Below, piece by piece: positions 4,480 to 10,568 of a DNA stretch of 12,564 nt. The first letter of the stretch is position 1; every line of letters begins with the position of its first letter. The notes beneath the pieces are model-generated. The model saw only the letters and a program-made list of their open reading frames with translations, was not told where the DNA came from and searched no databases. The DNA is taken from NCBI GenBank assembly GCA_001791715.1, contig MGFD01000014.1:1-12564 (forward strand). The letters are read 5' to 3'. A program made the position numbers and the translations under genes. The stretch is from Candidatus Uhrbacteria bacterium RIFOXYB2_FULL_45_11 (GTDB taxonomy: Bacteria; Patescibacteriota; Patescibacteriia; UBA9934; GWF2-40-263).

Positions 4480-5562
4480 TTATTTTTTTGTTTCTACCCA
4501 TTTTTCTATAAATTGTGCATATTGCTCAAGCCCCTTTAAAGAGACCCATTCATTTTCTGAATGCGCGCCACCACCAAGCGGACGCATAATAATAACAGGG
4601 ATGTTATGTGCGGAAAAAAAGCGTGCATCGCAAGAAGAATGGTAGCGTTCTAATGGCAGCATTTTTCCAAGAACATCACGGGCACAAGATTGTAAGTCAC
4701 GAATGAGAGATGCATCATGGCAAAGCGAAAACGGCTCTGCATGTTTAAGTGTGCGCACGGTTGATCCAACAAAACATTTTTTGATTCGACGTAAAATATC
4801 CTTTTGGGTATCTGCGGGTACATATCGGATATCAATTTTTACAGTCACTTTATCGGGAATTTGATTTCCCGCTGTTCCGCCATGAATCATTGTTGGAACA
4901 ACCGTTGTTTTCCATGACGTTTTATTTTTTGATTCTGGAAACATTTTTTGCAGTGCAATAATTCCTTGTGCCGCTTGCGTCATCGCATTTTTCCCTTCCC
5001 ATGGTCTTGATGCATGCGCCGTTTTTCCAAAAACTTCCACCTCAACAAAGAGCACACCTTTTTCTTCCGTCACAAGAGTAAATGCATTTCCACCATCTGG
5101 ATTAAATACAATCTTTGGGAGTTGATGAAGATTATCTTGAACAAATTGACCCGTTCCTTCTGCACCACCACGTTCTTCATCTCCCGTAATAAGTAATCCA
5201 ATAGATGCTTTTGGATTTTTTTTAAGAATATTTTTCATGGCAACGGCAAGAGCGGCAGTTGGCCCTTTCATATCATATGTACCGCGACCATAAAGACGAT
5301 CTTCTTTTTGTGTGCATCGAAATGCTTTTGCTGTTGCGCTTACAACATCCATGTGTCCCATCAAAAGAATCTGTGGCATCTTTATTCCTTTTGGAACAAA
5401 CAACACAGATAACACGTTTGATTTTTTTGAATCTCGTCGTTCAACACATTCACCAAAAAACTGCGAAAAAAGATCGGCAGTTTTTTCGATCTCACTTACG
5501 TTTGCATGAATACTTTCGCACTGAACAAGTTGTTTTGTAAGTTGTTTAATTTTGTTGATCAT
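4480..5562 (-). CDS. M20-family metallopeptidase (ArgE/DapE/CPG2-like)
   Basis: The 360-aa protein is a co-catalytic zinc hydrolase acting on amide bonds of N-acylated amino acids or dipeptides. Metal-binding and catalytic residues are visible: GHMDVV (His70, Asp72), GRGTYDMKGP (Asp97), GDEERGG (Glu129 catalytic, Glu130), an acidic NPDGG (Asp156), and the C-terminal GGGAHSENEW (His334). TAHASRPWEGKNA (near 181-193) is the conserved start of the dimerisation domain, with the His that reaches the partner's active site. The length is normal for the family. The exact substrate (acetylornithine, succinyl-diaminopimelate, or a peptide) cannot be told. The ATG at 5562 has no SD. A TTTAAA about 11 nt upstream could be a -10 box for a nearly leaderless mRNA. 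It is followed at once by the kinase gene. Confidence 0.9.
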   Translation of the reverse strand: MINKIKQLTKQLVQCESIHANVSEIEKTADLFSQFFGECVERRDSKKSNVLSVLFVPKGIKMPQILLMGHMDVVSATAKAFRCTQKEDRLYGRGTYDMKGPTAALAVAMKNILKKNPKASIGLLITGDEERGGAEGTGQFVQDNLHQLPKIVFNPDGGNAFTLVTEEKGVLFVEVEVFGKTAHASRPWEGKNAMTQAAQGIIALQKMFPESKNKTSWKTTVVPTMIHGGTAGNQIPDKVTVKIDIRYVPADTQKDILRRIKKCFVGSTVRTLKHAEPFSLCHDASLIRDLQSCARDVLGKMLPLERYHSSCDARFFSAHNIPVIIMRPLGGGAHSENEWVSLKGLEQYAQFIEKWVETKK

Positions 5563-5576
5563 AAAATTGAAGGTTT

Positions 5577-5607
5577 AAAAAAGGCGAGTCAGTTTGTGTG
5601 ACCCACC
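5577..5607 (-). terminator. Intrinsic terminator of the GNAT-like gene
   Basis: On the minus strand GGTGGGTCA (5607-5599) pairs with TGACTCGCC (5591-5583), 9 bp with two G-U pairs and a 7-nt loop, followed by six T residues. It starts right after the stop codon. Confidence 0.8.
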
Positions 5608-6240
5608 TTAGACGTTCTTCATGCGCGCAAGAAGAAGGAAGGCATCATGAACGCCGAGTGATTGTTGAAAAAACAGACGAATGTTCTCATCGCGACACAA
5701 GTGATAATCGGCCGAACTCCGATCTTCATGGTATACATTGCGTGCAATAAGCAAATCCCTCTCGAAATGCGTTCCGTGTGCTAATTCCACAGCAATTTTC
5801 TTCTCACGTTCCGCGGGTGTATGCAATGGTTTTGGCAACAATTCTTTGCCATGAATCCTTTGCCACGTTTCGTAAACACGCGGATTCTGAGTTCGTGTTG
5901 CGTGCCAATCTGGCTTGTGACGTACAAGACCGATCTCAAGCAACTTCCTGTAAAAACCATGCGATCGATAGGAGTGATCTATGATTGTTCCGTGACGGAA
6001 CAAACACACTTCTCCATTATCAAGAAAGATGGGCATGCAGACAGCAAAAGCAACGGTAAATTCTCCATCAAGCAAAAGATCGACATGTGCATCTAAAGAT
6101 GCACACAAACGCGAACGTATTTTTTCCCTCGTGGCGCCTGGTGAATACCACGTGAATAGTTGGTAAACTTGTTCAACAAGCTTATCAATCTCATCTTTAT
6201 TACAAAAAGCCGGAATGATCATTTCATGTTGAATGTCCAT
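5608..6240 (-). CDS. GNAT-like N-acetyltransferase (tentative)
   Basis: The 210-aa product resembles a GNAT acetyltransferase fold. A central strand, EVCLFRHGTIIDHSYRSHGFYRKLLEIGL (about residues 77-105), fits motif A, with YRSHGFYRKLL standing where the acetyl-CoA-binding R/Q-x-x-G-x-G/A loop would be. It is followed by HATRTQNPRVYETWQRIHGKELLPKP, which resembles the later strand and helix of GNATs that carry a 'TQNP..Y' sequence. The acceptor substrate is unknown. The start ATG at 6240 has an AAAGGA ribosome binding site 8 nt upstream; longer in-frame starts would lose it. A promoter at 6339-6310 and a terminator right after the stop make it a single-gene unit. The motif match is partial, so the family call is moderate while the coding call is firm. 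Confidence 0.6.
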   Translation of the reverse strand: MDIQHEMIIPAFCNKDEIDKLVEQVYQLFTWYSPGATREKIRSRLCASLDAHVDLLLDGEFTVAFAVCMPIFLDNGEVCLFRHGTIIDHSYRSHGFYRKLLEIGLVRHKPDWHATRTQNPRVYETWQRIHGKELLPKPLHTPAEREKKIAVELAHGTHFERDLLIARNVYHEDRSSADYHLCRDENIRLFFQQSLGVHDAFLLLARMKNV

Positions 6241-6309
6241 GATCTTTTTCCTTTGGATGCTTGAAGCGAACCATTCATTTTCCTGCAAAATGTCATCAGG
6301 ACTAAATAG

Positions 6310-6339
6310 ATCTTACCTAAGCGTTCACATATAAGTCAA
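6310..6339 (-). promoter_or_regulatory. Promoter of the GNAT-like gene
   Basis: On the minus strand TTGACT (6339-6334) and TAAGAT (6315-6310) are separated by 18 nt. The predicted leader is about 60 nt. It is divergent from the trp-leader promoter at 6378. Confidence 0.6.
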
Positions 6340-6377
6340 TAGAAATAAGCATGATTATTCCTGTTTCTGTATATCAC

Positions 6378-6406
6378 TTGACGGCAAAACCAAAATTACA
6401 CATACT
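6378..6406 (+). promoter_or_regulatory. Promoter of the Trp leader and TrpD-like gene
   Basis: TTGACG (6378-6383) and CATACT (6401-6406) are 17 nt apart, four of six matching in the -10. Transcription would start near 6412-6414, about 5 nt before the leader-peptide ATG at 6418. Confidence 0.6.
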
Positions 6407-6417
6407 GTGATTATCCT

Positions 6418-6480
6418 ATGCAAATCGTAACTTCTAACAACTGGTGGCTTTCTGTCATCTCACCTGTGAACCGGTGGTAG
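6418..6480 (+). CDS. Trp attenuator leader peptide (20 aa, three Trp)
   Basis: A 20-codon ORF starts at ATG 6418 and stops at TAG 6478. Codons 9 and 10 are tandem TGG (6442-6447) and codon 20, just before the stop, is also TGG (6475-6477). It lies a few nucleotides after a sigma-70-like promoter and 22 nt ahead of an intrinsic terminator that precedes a TrpD-family gene, which is the arrangement of a classical trp leader peptide. There is no SD, and with the predicted start of transcription the mRNA would be leaderless. When Trp is scarce the ribosome should stall at codons 9-10, leaving 6473-6481 free to pair with 6500-6508. When Trp is ample it reaches the stop codon inside that segment and blocks this pairing. 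The peptide's only expected role is to sense charged tRNA-Trp. Confidence 0.7.
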   Translation: MQIVTSNNWWLSVISPVNRW

Positions 6481-6526
6481 TGGTTATTAATGCCAAAAAA
6501 CTACTCCCGTGTTCGGGAGTTTTTTT
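6473..6526 (+). promoter_or_regulatory. Trp attenuator: alternative antiterminator and terminator hairpins
   Basis: Two helices compete. The terminator pairs ACTCCCG (6503-6509) with CGGGAGT (6514-6520), 4-nt loop, followed by six more T residues. The antiterminator pairs GGTGGTAGT (6473-6481) with ACTACTCCC (6500-6508), nine positions with one mismatch and one G-U, and removes nearly all of the terminator's left arm. The leader-peptide stop codon lies inside the antiterminator's 5' arm, so ribosome position would decide which helix forms. A short helix CACC/GGTG (6461-6464 with 6473-6476), or GGTGG in the Trp codons with TCACC (6460-6464), could act as the protector pairing. Confidence 0.7.
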
Positions 6527-6625
6527 GTTCTGGTTGAATGTGTCTTTTTAAAGATTCGCCAACACCAGCACAAAACGCTCCTTTCTACCCTCGTAAGAAA
6601 CGCTGGCTCTTACACGGAGGAATTC

Positions 6626-7786
6626 ATGTCAGACGAAACCTTCATCAAAAATGTTTTGAAACTTCATGCATATCAGAACATTCCGCTTTCGTACGAAGAT
6701 GCCTATGAGCTTGGTTGCTATGCCTTGAAAGGCTGTCATGGCGACACAGATGCACAGATCCAATCGATCGTGGCCCTCTCGGCTCTTCACACCAAAGCAA
6801 CGTATGCATACCGACCCGGTCGGGATGGAACTCTTCCGCAAAATGCGGCCGAGCAAATCGCCGGCATCTGCGCGGCAATTTTTGAACATGACATCGGAGC
6901 CTCCGAGTTTGGTTTCTTGAAGCCGAACGTTCCGTATGTGATGGACAATTGCGGCATGGGAGGCGATCTCATTGTGACCGCAAATGTCTCGACGATCGCT
7001 GCGTTCATTGCGGCTGCCTATGGCATCCACATGTGTAAACACGGCTCTCCGGCAAATGCGGACAAAGGACACTACGGAAGTTCGGACTTCATTGAAGTCT
7101 GCGGCATCAGCACCGTGAAAACACGTGAGGAAGTCGAAGCCTCGGTTGAACAAACGTGCTTCGGCTACACGGAAGCGTTGGATCAGCACTACAAACGCAT
7201 CCACATGCAGACACACAATGTAGCAAAAGTGCCTCACATGAACGACATCATTGGTCCGATCACGAACCCTGTTGATCCGAAACTGATGACACGACGTGTC
7301 CTTGGTGTGAATCACCTGATTCCCGTCGAGATCGTTGCGGAAGTGTATCGCATTTTGAATGAGCGCGGCATCACCAACATGGAGCACGCGATCATGATGC
7401 GCGGCTTCGGGGATGTTTACCAAGGCGCAGAAGGCATGGACGAGTTGTCCATCTGCAAAGGTGGTACCGACATCGCTGAACTTCTTCCGTCTGGCGAAAT
7501 CAAAAAACGCCACATTGAGGCAAGTGCATTTGGACTGACACCCGTTCCTTCAGCGTCGATCTCTCCACCTTCCGATGTGAAGAAAGGGGACTTCTCACTT
7601 CAGATCCTTGAAGGCAAGGTCAATGGACCCGCGCTGCAAATGGTTCTTGCGAACGCCTCTTTGCTTCTTTACTTGGCAGGTCACTCGAACAATCTTCGTG
7701 ATTGCTATGAGCAAGCGAAGGAAATTCACACAAGCGGTCTTGCAACGAAAAAGCTGCGCGAAGTTCGCTTGATGCTCCCACGCTAG
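6626..7786 (+). CDS. TrpD-family phosphoribosyltransferase (anthranilate phosphoribosyltransferase-like)
   Basis: The 386-aa protein belongs to the anthranilate phosphoribosyltransferase/nucleoside phosphorylase fold. TrpD-type motifs occur in order: CGMGGDLIVTANVST (residues 109-123, the PRPP loop GTGGD...N.ST), KHG (138-140), GSSDFIEVCGI (151-161), IIGPITNP (208-215), GMDELS (270-275, the Mg-binding D-E pair), and the TrpD C-terminal signature ending EIHTSGLATKKLREV. It is longer than typical TrpD (about 340 aa). The KHGN[RK] sequence of canonical TrpD reads KHGSP here, and the Arg region before FN-x-GPLTNP (anthranilate site) reads THNVAKVPHMN, so the acceptor may not be anthranilate. The ATG at 6626 has GGAGG 5 nt upstream. 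It is transcribed alone behind a Trp-codon attenuator and closed by its own terminator, which suggests a role in Trp supply or metabolism. It is G+C-rich compared with btpA. Confidence 0.85.
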   Translation: MSDETFIKNVLKLHAYQNIPLSYEDAYELGCYALKGCHGDTDAQIQSIVALSALHTKATYAYRPGRDGTLPQNAAEQIAGICAAIFEHDIGASEFGFLKPNVPYVMDNCGMGGDLIVTANVSTIAAFIAAAYGIHMCKHGSPANADKGHYGSSDFIEVCGISTVKTREEVEASVEQTCFGYTEALDQHYKRIHMQTHNVAKVPHMNDIIGPITNPVDPKLMTRRVLGVNHLIPVEIVAEVYRILNERGITNMEHAIMMRGFGDVYQGAEGMDELSICKGGTDIAELLPSGEIKKRHIEASAFGLTPVPSASISPPSDVKKGDFSLQILEGKVNGPALQMVLANASLLLYLAGHSNNLRDCYEQAKEIHTSGLATKKLREVRLMLPR

Positions 7787-7799
7787 GCGCACACTCCCT

Positions 7800-7830
7800 G
7801 GATAGTACAACGCGTACTATCCTTTTTTCT
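7800..7830 (+). terminator. Intrinsic terminator of the TrpD-like gene
   Basis: A 9-bp perfect stem (GGATAGTAC 7800-7808 with GTACTATCC 7814-7822, 5-nt loop) is followed by six T, then C and a further T-run. Confidence 0.9.
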
Positions 7831-7840
7831 TTTTTTTCTC

Positions 7841-7846
7841 TATGAT
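7841..7846 (+). promoter_or_regulatory. Candidate -10 box of a leaderless btpA-family mRNA
   Basis: TATGAT lies 9 nt before the ATG at 7856, directly after the terminator T-run, so transcription would start within about 4 nt of the start codon. No convincing -35 is present at 17 nt, where the terminator stem lies. Confidence 0.45.
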
Positions 7847-7855
7847 GAAAAAACT

Positions 7856-8689
7856 ATGTCCTACAAATTTTCAACCATCTTTCACAAATCACAAAACGTC
7901 ACCATTGGTGCCGTTCATTTTCCACCACTCCTTGGCTATAAAGATTTTCCAGGATACAAACTCGCACGCACAAATGCATTGAAAGATCTGTCAGCATTTC
8001 AAGCCGGTGGTTTTGATGCAATCATTTTGGAAAATAATTATGACATCCCCCACACAGAGTTTGTGGATCCGAGCATTATTACTTCCATGACTTATCTCAT
8101 TGAAAAAATTCGCGCACAAACAAAACTTCCTCTTGGTGCAAGTGTTTTATGGAACGATTACAAGACAGCACTTTCTCTTGCAAAAACACTCAACCTTCAA
8201 TTCATTCGCGTGCCTGTCTTTGTTGATAACGTAAAAACAGCTTGTGGAATCATTGAGGGCGATGCAAAAAAAGTGATCGCGTATCGCAAACTCATTGGCG
8301 CAGAACACGTAGCGATTTTTACAGACATTCACGTAAAGCACGCCGAGCTTTTGTCAAAAAAAACGATCACACAATCTGCAAAAGCTGCAATAAAATCCGG
8401 TTCCGATGGATTAATCATCACAGGAAAATGGACCGGACAAGCACCTGATCTGAATGAACTCGCACGCGTGAGAAAATCTGTTGGAGATTTTCCAATCATT
8501 ATTGGAAGTGGAACAGATGCACAGAATGTAAGTGCACTCTTCCAATTTGCAAACGGAACGATTGTAAGCACGGCGCTTAAAAAGGGAACAGCAAAAAAAC
8601 AAGAAGTAAACGTTAAGGGTTACGATCAACGAATTGATAAAGTGAAGGCAAAAAAATTCATCCAATCTATAAAAACAAAACGGGTTTAA
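7856..8689 (+). CDS. BtpA/SgcQ-family TIM-barrel protein
   Basis: The 277-aa protein matches the BtpA family (named after a cyanobacterial factor needed for stable photosystem I; sugar-operon homologues are called SgcQ). Family landmarks in order: IGAVHFPPLLGY at the N-terminus, GGFDAIILENNYDIPH near residue 55, GASVLWNDYKTALSLAKTLNLQFIRVPVFVD around 98-128, CGIIEGDAKKVIAYRKLIGAEHVAIFTDIHVKHAELL, GSDGLIITGKWTGQAPDL and PIIIGSGTDAQNVSALFQFANGTIVSTALKKG. These are alternating strand and helix elements of a (beta/alpha)8 barrel with the phosphate-binding GSG near the end. The fold is related to phosphoribosylanthranilate isomerase-type barrels, but the reaction is unknown. No SD precedes the ATG; a TATGAT box 9 nt upstream suggests a leaderless mRNA. 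It is A+T-rich and separated from the TrpD-like gene by a terminator. Confidence 0.88.
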   Translation: MSYKFSTIFHKSQNVTIGAVHFPPLLGYKDFPGYKLARTNALKDLSAFQAGGFDAIILENNYDIPHTEFVDPSIITSMTYLIEKIRAQTKLPLGASVLWNDYKTALSLAKTLNLQFIRVPVFVDNVKTACGIIEGDAKKVIAYRKLIGAEHVAIFTDIHVKHAELLSKKTITQSAKAAIKSGSDGLIITGKWTGQAPDLNELARVRKSVGDFPIIIGSGTDAQNVSALFQFANGTIVSTALKKGTAKKQEVNVKGYDQRIDKVKAKKFIQSIKTKRV

Positions 8690-8704
8690 TCAACCTGTTT
8701 TTTG
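8679..8704 (+). terminator. Intrinsic terminator of the BtpA-family gene
   Basis: AACGGGTT (8679-8686) pairs with AACCTGTT (8692-8699), 8 bp with one G-U, loop TAATC containing the stop codon, followed by a T-run. Confidence 0.8.
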
Positions 8705-8727
8705 TTTGCGTCCATTTCATTTCAAAA

Positions 8728-8756
8728 TTGACATCAAATATTTGAACGCGTAAAAC
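8728..8756 (+). promoter_or_regulatory. Promoter of the low-molecular-weight phosphatase gene
   Basis: A consensus TTGACA (8728-8733) and TAAAAC (8751-8756) are 17 nt apart. The predicted start near 8763 leaves a leader of about 35 nt with an AGAGGA ribosome binding site. Confidence 0.7.
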
Positions 8757-8798
8757 AAAATGGGCATATACATTTCAACCTGCCCAAAAGAGGATTCA

Positions 8799-9317
8799 AT
8801 GAAAACTGTCCTTTTCGTTTGTTTGGGAAACATTGCACGTTCCGTGATTGCCGAACATCTCTTGCGAAAAATCCTGATCGAACAAAACATCTCCACGGGG
8901 ATCCAGGTTGATTCCTGTGGACTACAAGGCTCTGCCGGAACAACACCGACTCAATTCCCGAATATCTCTGGCTATGTTTCGGAATATGCCGCAGCACATC
9001 CTGTTCTCGAGCGTTTCGGAATCGACGTCTCGGAACATGTCGCAACATCGATCAATCTTCACGCGGTGCGTACAGCGAACATCGTCATTGCCATGGACGT
9101 GTCTGTTCTTTCAAAAGCACCGAATTCGCTCTTCAAGCAATTCCCCGAAGAGCGTTCAAAAATGCGGCTGTTCACAGAGCTGTCTGGGGAGCAATCCGAC
9201 ATCGTAGATCCTTATGGAAACACGGATGAGAACCGATACGTCAAAATTGTCAGTGAGATCGATCACATACTACGCGCGCACCTCAATACGCTTCTTACAT
9301 GGATCAATCATCCCTGA
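8799..9317 (+). CDS. Low-molecular-weight protein tyrosine phosphatase family protein
   Basis: The 172-aa protein has the LMW-PTP active-site loop at its N-terminus: VCLGNIARS, with Cys8 as nucleophile and Arg14-Ser15 completing C-x5-R-S. The general-acid loop DPYG is present at residues 137-140. Family members dephosphorylate phosphotyrosine or phosphoarginine proteins, and arsenate reductases share the fold; no extra redox cysteines of an arsenate reductase are placed convincingly here. The length is slightly above the usual 150-160 aa because of the region at about 43-65 (QGSAGTTPTQFPNISGYVSEY), which replaces the normal short loop. The ATG at 8799 has AGAGGA 4 nt upstream and a strong promoter; an in-frame upstream ATG at 8760 lies at the predicted transcription start and would add a non-conserved extension. 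There is no terminator before trpS, so some readthrough is possible. Confidence 0.88.
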   Translation: MKTVLFVCLGNIARSVIAEHLLRKILIEQNISTGIQVDSCGLQGSAGTTPTQFPNISGYVSEYAAAHPVLERFGIDVSEHVATSINLHAVRTANIVIAMDVSVLSKAPNSLFKQFPEERSKMRLFTELSGEQSDIVDPYGNTDENRYVKIVSEIDHILRAHLNTLLTWINHP

Positions 9318-9321
9318 AGGA

Positions 9322-9350
9322 TTGACAAAGAAAAGAAAAACGCCTACCTT
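9322..9350 (+). promoter_or_regulatory. Promoter of trpS
   Basis: A consensus TTGACA (9322-9327) is followed after 17 nt by TACCTT (9345-9350), just after the phosphatase stop codon. The predicted start near 9357 gives a leader of about 43 nt. Confidence 0.75.
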
Positions 9351-9359
9351 CCAAGCAGT

Positions 9360-9376
9360 GGAACCAACGGGGTTCT
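9360..9376 (+). other. Small hairpin at the 5' end of the trpS leader
   Basis: GAACC (9361-9365) and GGTTC (9371-9375), with a possible outer G-T pair, form a 5-6 bp stem at the very start of the predicted trpS mRNA, followed by TTTGCCCTTTTT. It may stabilise the 5' end or act as a weak attenuator. It is too short to be a T-box. Confidence 0.3.
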
Positions 9377-9399
9377 TTGCCCTTTTTGAGGAGAACGTC

Positions 9400-10464
9400 A
9401 TGGAACAAAGAGTTATTCTCTCTGGAATTCGCCCGACAGGTATTTTGCACCTCGGTAATTTACTTGGTGCCATGCGCCATTTTGTTGAGCTCGCAAAGGA
9501 TCCAAAAAACTTTTGCATGTACTTTATTGCAAACCAGCATGCACAGACAACCGGCATGGATCCGGTCTCTGCAGCAGAAATGCAAAAAGAATTACTCGGC
9601 ATCGTACTTGATTTCATGGCATGCGGACTGGATCCAAATTCGGACAACGTCTTGCTGTATGCACAATCAAGCATTCCGGAAACAAGTGAACTCGCGTGGA
9701 TGTTGAGCTGTGTTGCAACGGTGAGTGAACTCATGGGCATGCACCACTTCGCAGAAAAACGTGAAGCTCTGAAAACGGGATCTGACACAGCAAGCACAGG
9801 TTTGCTCACGTATCCCGTACTCATGGCCGCAGACATTCTTGGACCAAACGCACACCTCGTGCCCGTTGGCGCAGATCAGCATGAACACGTTGAACTCGCA
9901 CGCTCTCTTGCGCGCAGATTCAACAATCGGTTCGGTGTTGAACATTTTCGCATTCCGGAACTCCTCGAAGGACCTGGTATTCGTGTCCCGGGTCTGAAAG
10001 GCCAAGGCAAGATGGGGAAGAGCGAACCAAAAGGAACACTCAGTCTCCATGATTCACCAGATCTGATCCGCACAAAGATCAAAAAGGCAGACAAGCGTTT
10101 GCCAGACAATCTTTCTACAGGAGAAAAATCTATCGAGCCACGCATTGAAGATCAGCCCGGCATACCAGAAAAGTGTCGTGTCTATTTGCTTCATGCACTT
10201 GCATGCAATTCCGCTGCGGAAGAAATGGAAATCCAATTCGGATGCAGAAGAGGCACACTTCGTTGCGGCGACTGTAAGCACATGCTTGCAAATCGTATTG
10301 TCGACATGCTCACCCCCATTCAAGAGCGTCGTCGCGAATTGAATGCGCAAGGCGGCGAAAAACTCGCGCTTGAAATCTTGCACGAACATGGCAAGCGAGC
10401 CCGAGCCATCATCGCACCAAACGTTCAGGCCATTAAAGAACTCACCGGAATTCCGACCTACTAA
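9400..10464 (+). CDS. trpS: Tryptophan-tRNA ligase
   Basis: TrpS charges tRNA-Trp with tryptophan using ATP. The 354-aa product is a complete class I synthetase of the bacterial TrpRS type. SGIRPTGILHLGNLLGA opens the protein, with the HIGH-like motif HLGN at 17-20. YPVLMAADILGPNAHLVPVGADQHEHVELAR (138-168) is the TrpRS tryptophan-pocket region. The KMSKS-like loop reads KMGKS (204-208). The C-terminal part has CRRGTLRCGDCK (282-293), which follows the TrpRS 'C..G..GCG.CK' pattern, then PIQERR. The ATG at 9400 is fixed by a GAGGAG ribosome binding site 6 nt upstream and by conservation from residue 5. It has its own promoter and terminator and lies downstream of a gene controlled by a Trp-codon attenuator, which senses the product of this enzyme. 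Confidence 0.96.
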   Translation: MEQRVILSGIRPTGILHLGNLLGAMRHFVELAKDPKNFCMYFIANQHAQTTGMDPVSAAEMQKELLGIVLDFMACGLDPNSDNVLLYAQSSIPETSELAWMLSCVATVSELMGMHHFAEKREALKTGSDTASTGLLTYPVLMAADILGPNAHLVPVGADQHEHVELARSLARRFNNRFGVEHFRIPELLEGPGIRVPGLKGQGKMGKSEPKGTLSLHDSPDLIRTKIKKADKRLPDNLSTGEKSIEPRIEDQPGIPEKCRVYLLHALACNSAAEEMEIQFGCRRGTLRCGDCKHMLANRIVDMLTPIQERRRELNAQGGEKLALEILHEHGKRARAIIAPNVQAIKELTGIPTY

Positions 10465-10471
10465 CCAACCT

Positions 10472-10501
10472 ACCACCCCACGAAAGCTAGGGTGGTTTTT
10501 T
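10472..10501 (+). terminator. Intrinsic terminator of trpS
   Basis: ACCACCC (10472-10478) pairs with GGGTGGT (10490-10496), a 7-bp stem with an 11-nt loop, followed by a T-run. Confidence 0.8.
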
Positions 10502-10502
10502 C

Positions 10503-10531
10503 TTGACAACAAAAGTCTTTAGGATCAAGCT
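10503..10531 (+). promoter_or_regulatory. Putative promoter of the PLP decarboxylase gene
   Basis: A consensus TTGACA at 10503-10508 directly follows the trpS terminator. The sequence at the expected -10 distance (CAAGCT, 10526-10531) is poor, so the call rests on the -35 and on position. Confidence 0.4.
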
Positions 10532-10568
10532 CAGATCGGTTCTTTTCCCCTTTACATCGGAGGTCCCA

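Noticed and set aside
6413..6526. T-box riboswitch upstream of the TrpD-like gene
   Set aside because: The leader is too short and has no Stem I or T-box bulge sequence before the terminator; the Trp-rich ORF with alternative hairpins explains the region better.
6629..7513. 294-codon minus-strand ORF opposite the TrpD-like gene
   Set aside because: Its product is rich in His, Arg and Val in the way of a mirrored frame and shows no family motif; the plus frame carries TrpD motifs.
9214..9399. N-terminal extension of trpS into the phosphatase gene
   Set aside because: The 62 extra codons overlap the phosphatase in another frame, and the ATG at 9400 has a ribosome binding site, a promoter and the conserved TrpRS N-terminus.
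10503..10568. Upstream start for the decarboxylase at 10503
   Set aside because: It would begin inside the TTGACA -35 box; the ATG at 10569 has GGAGG at the right distance.
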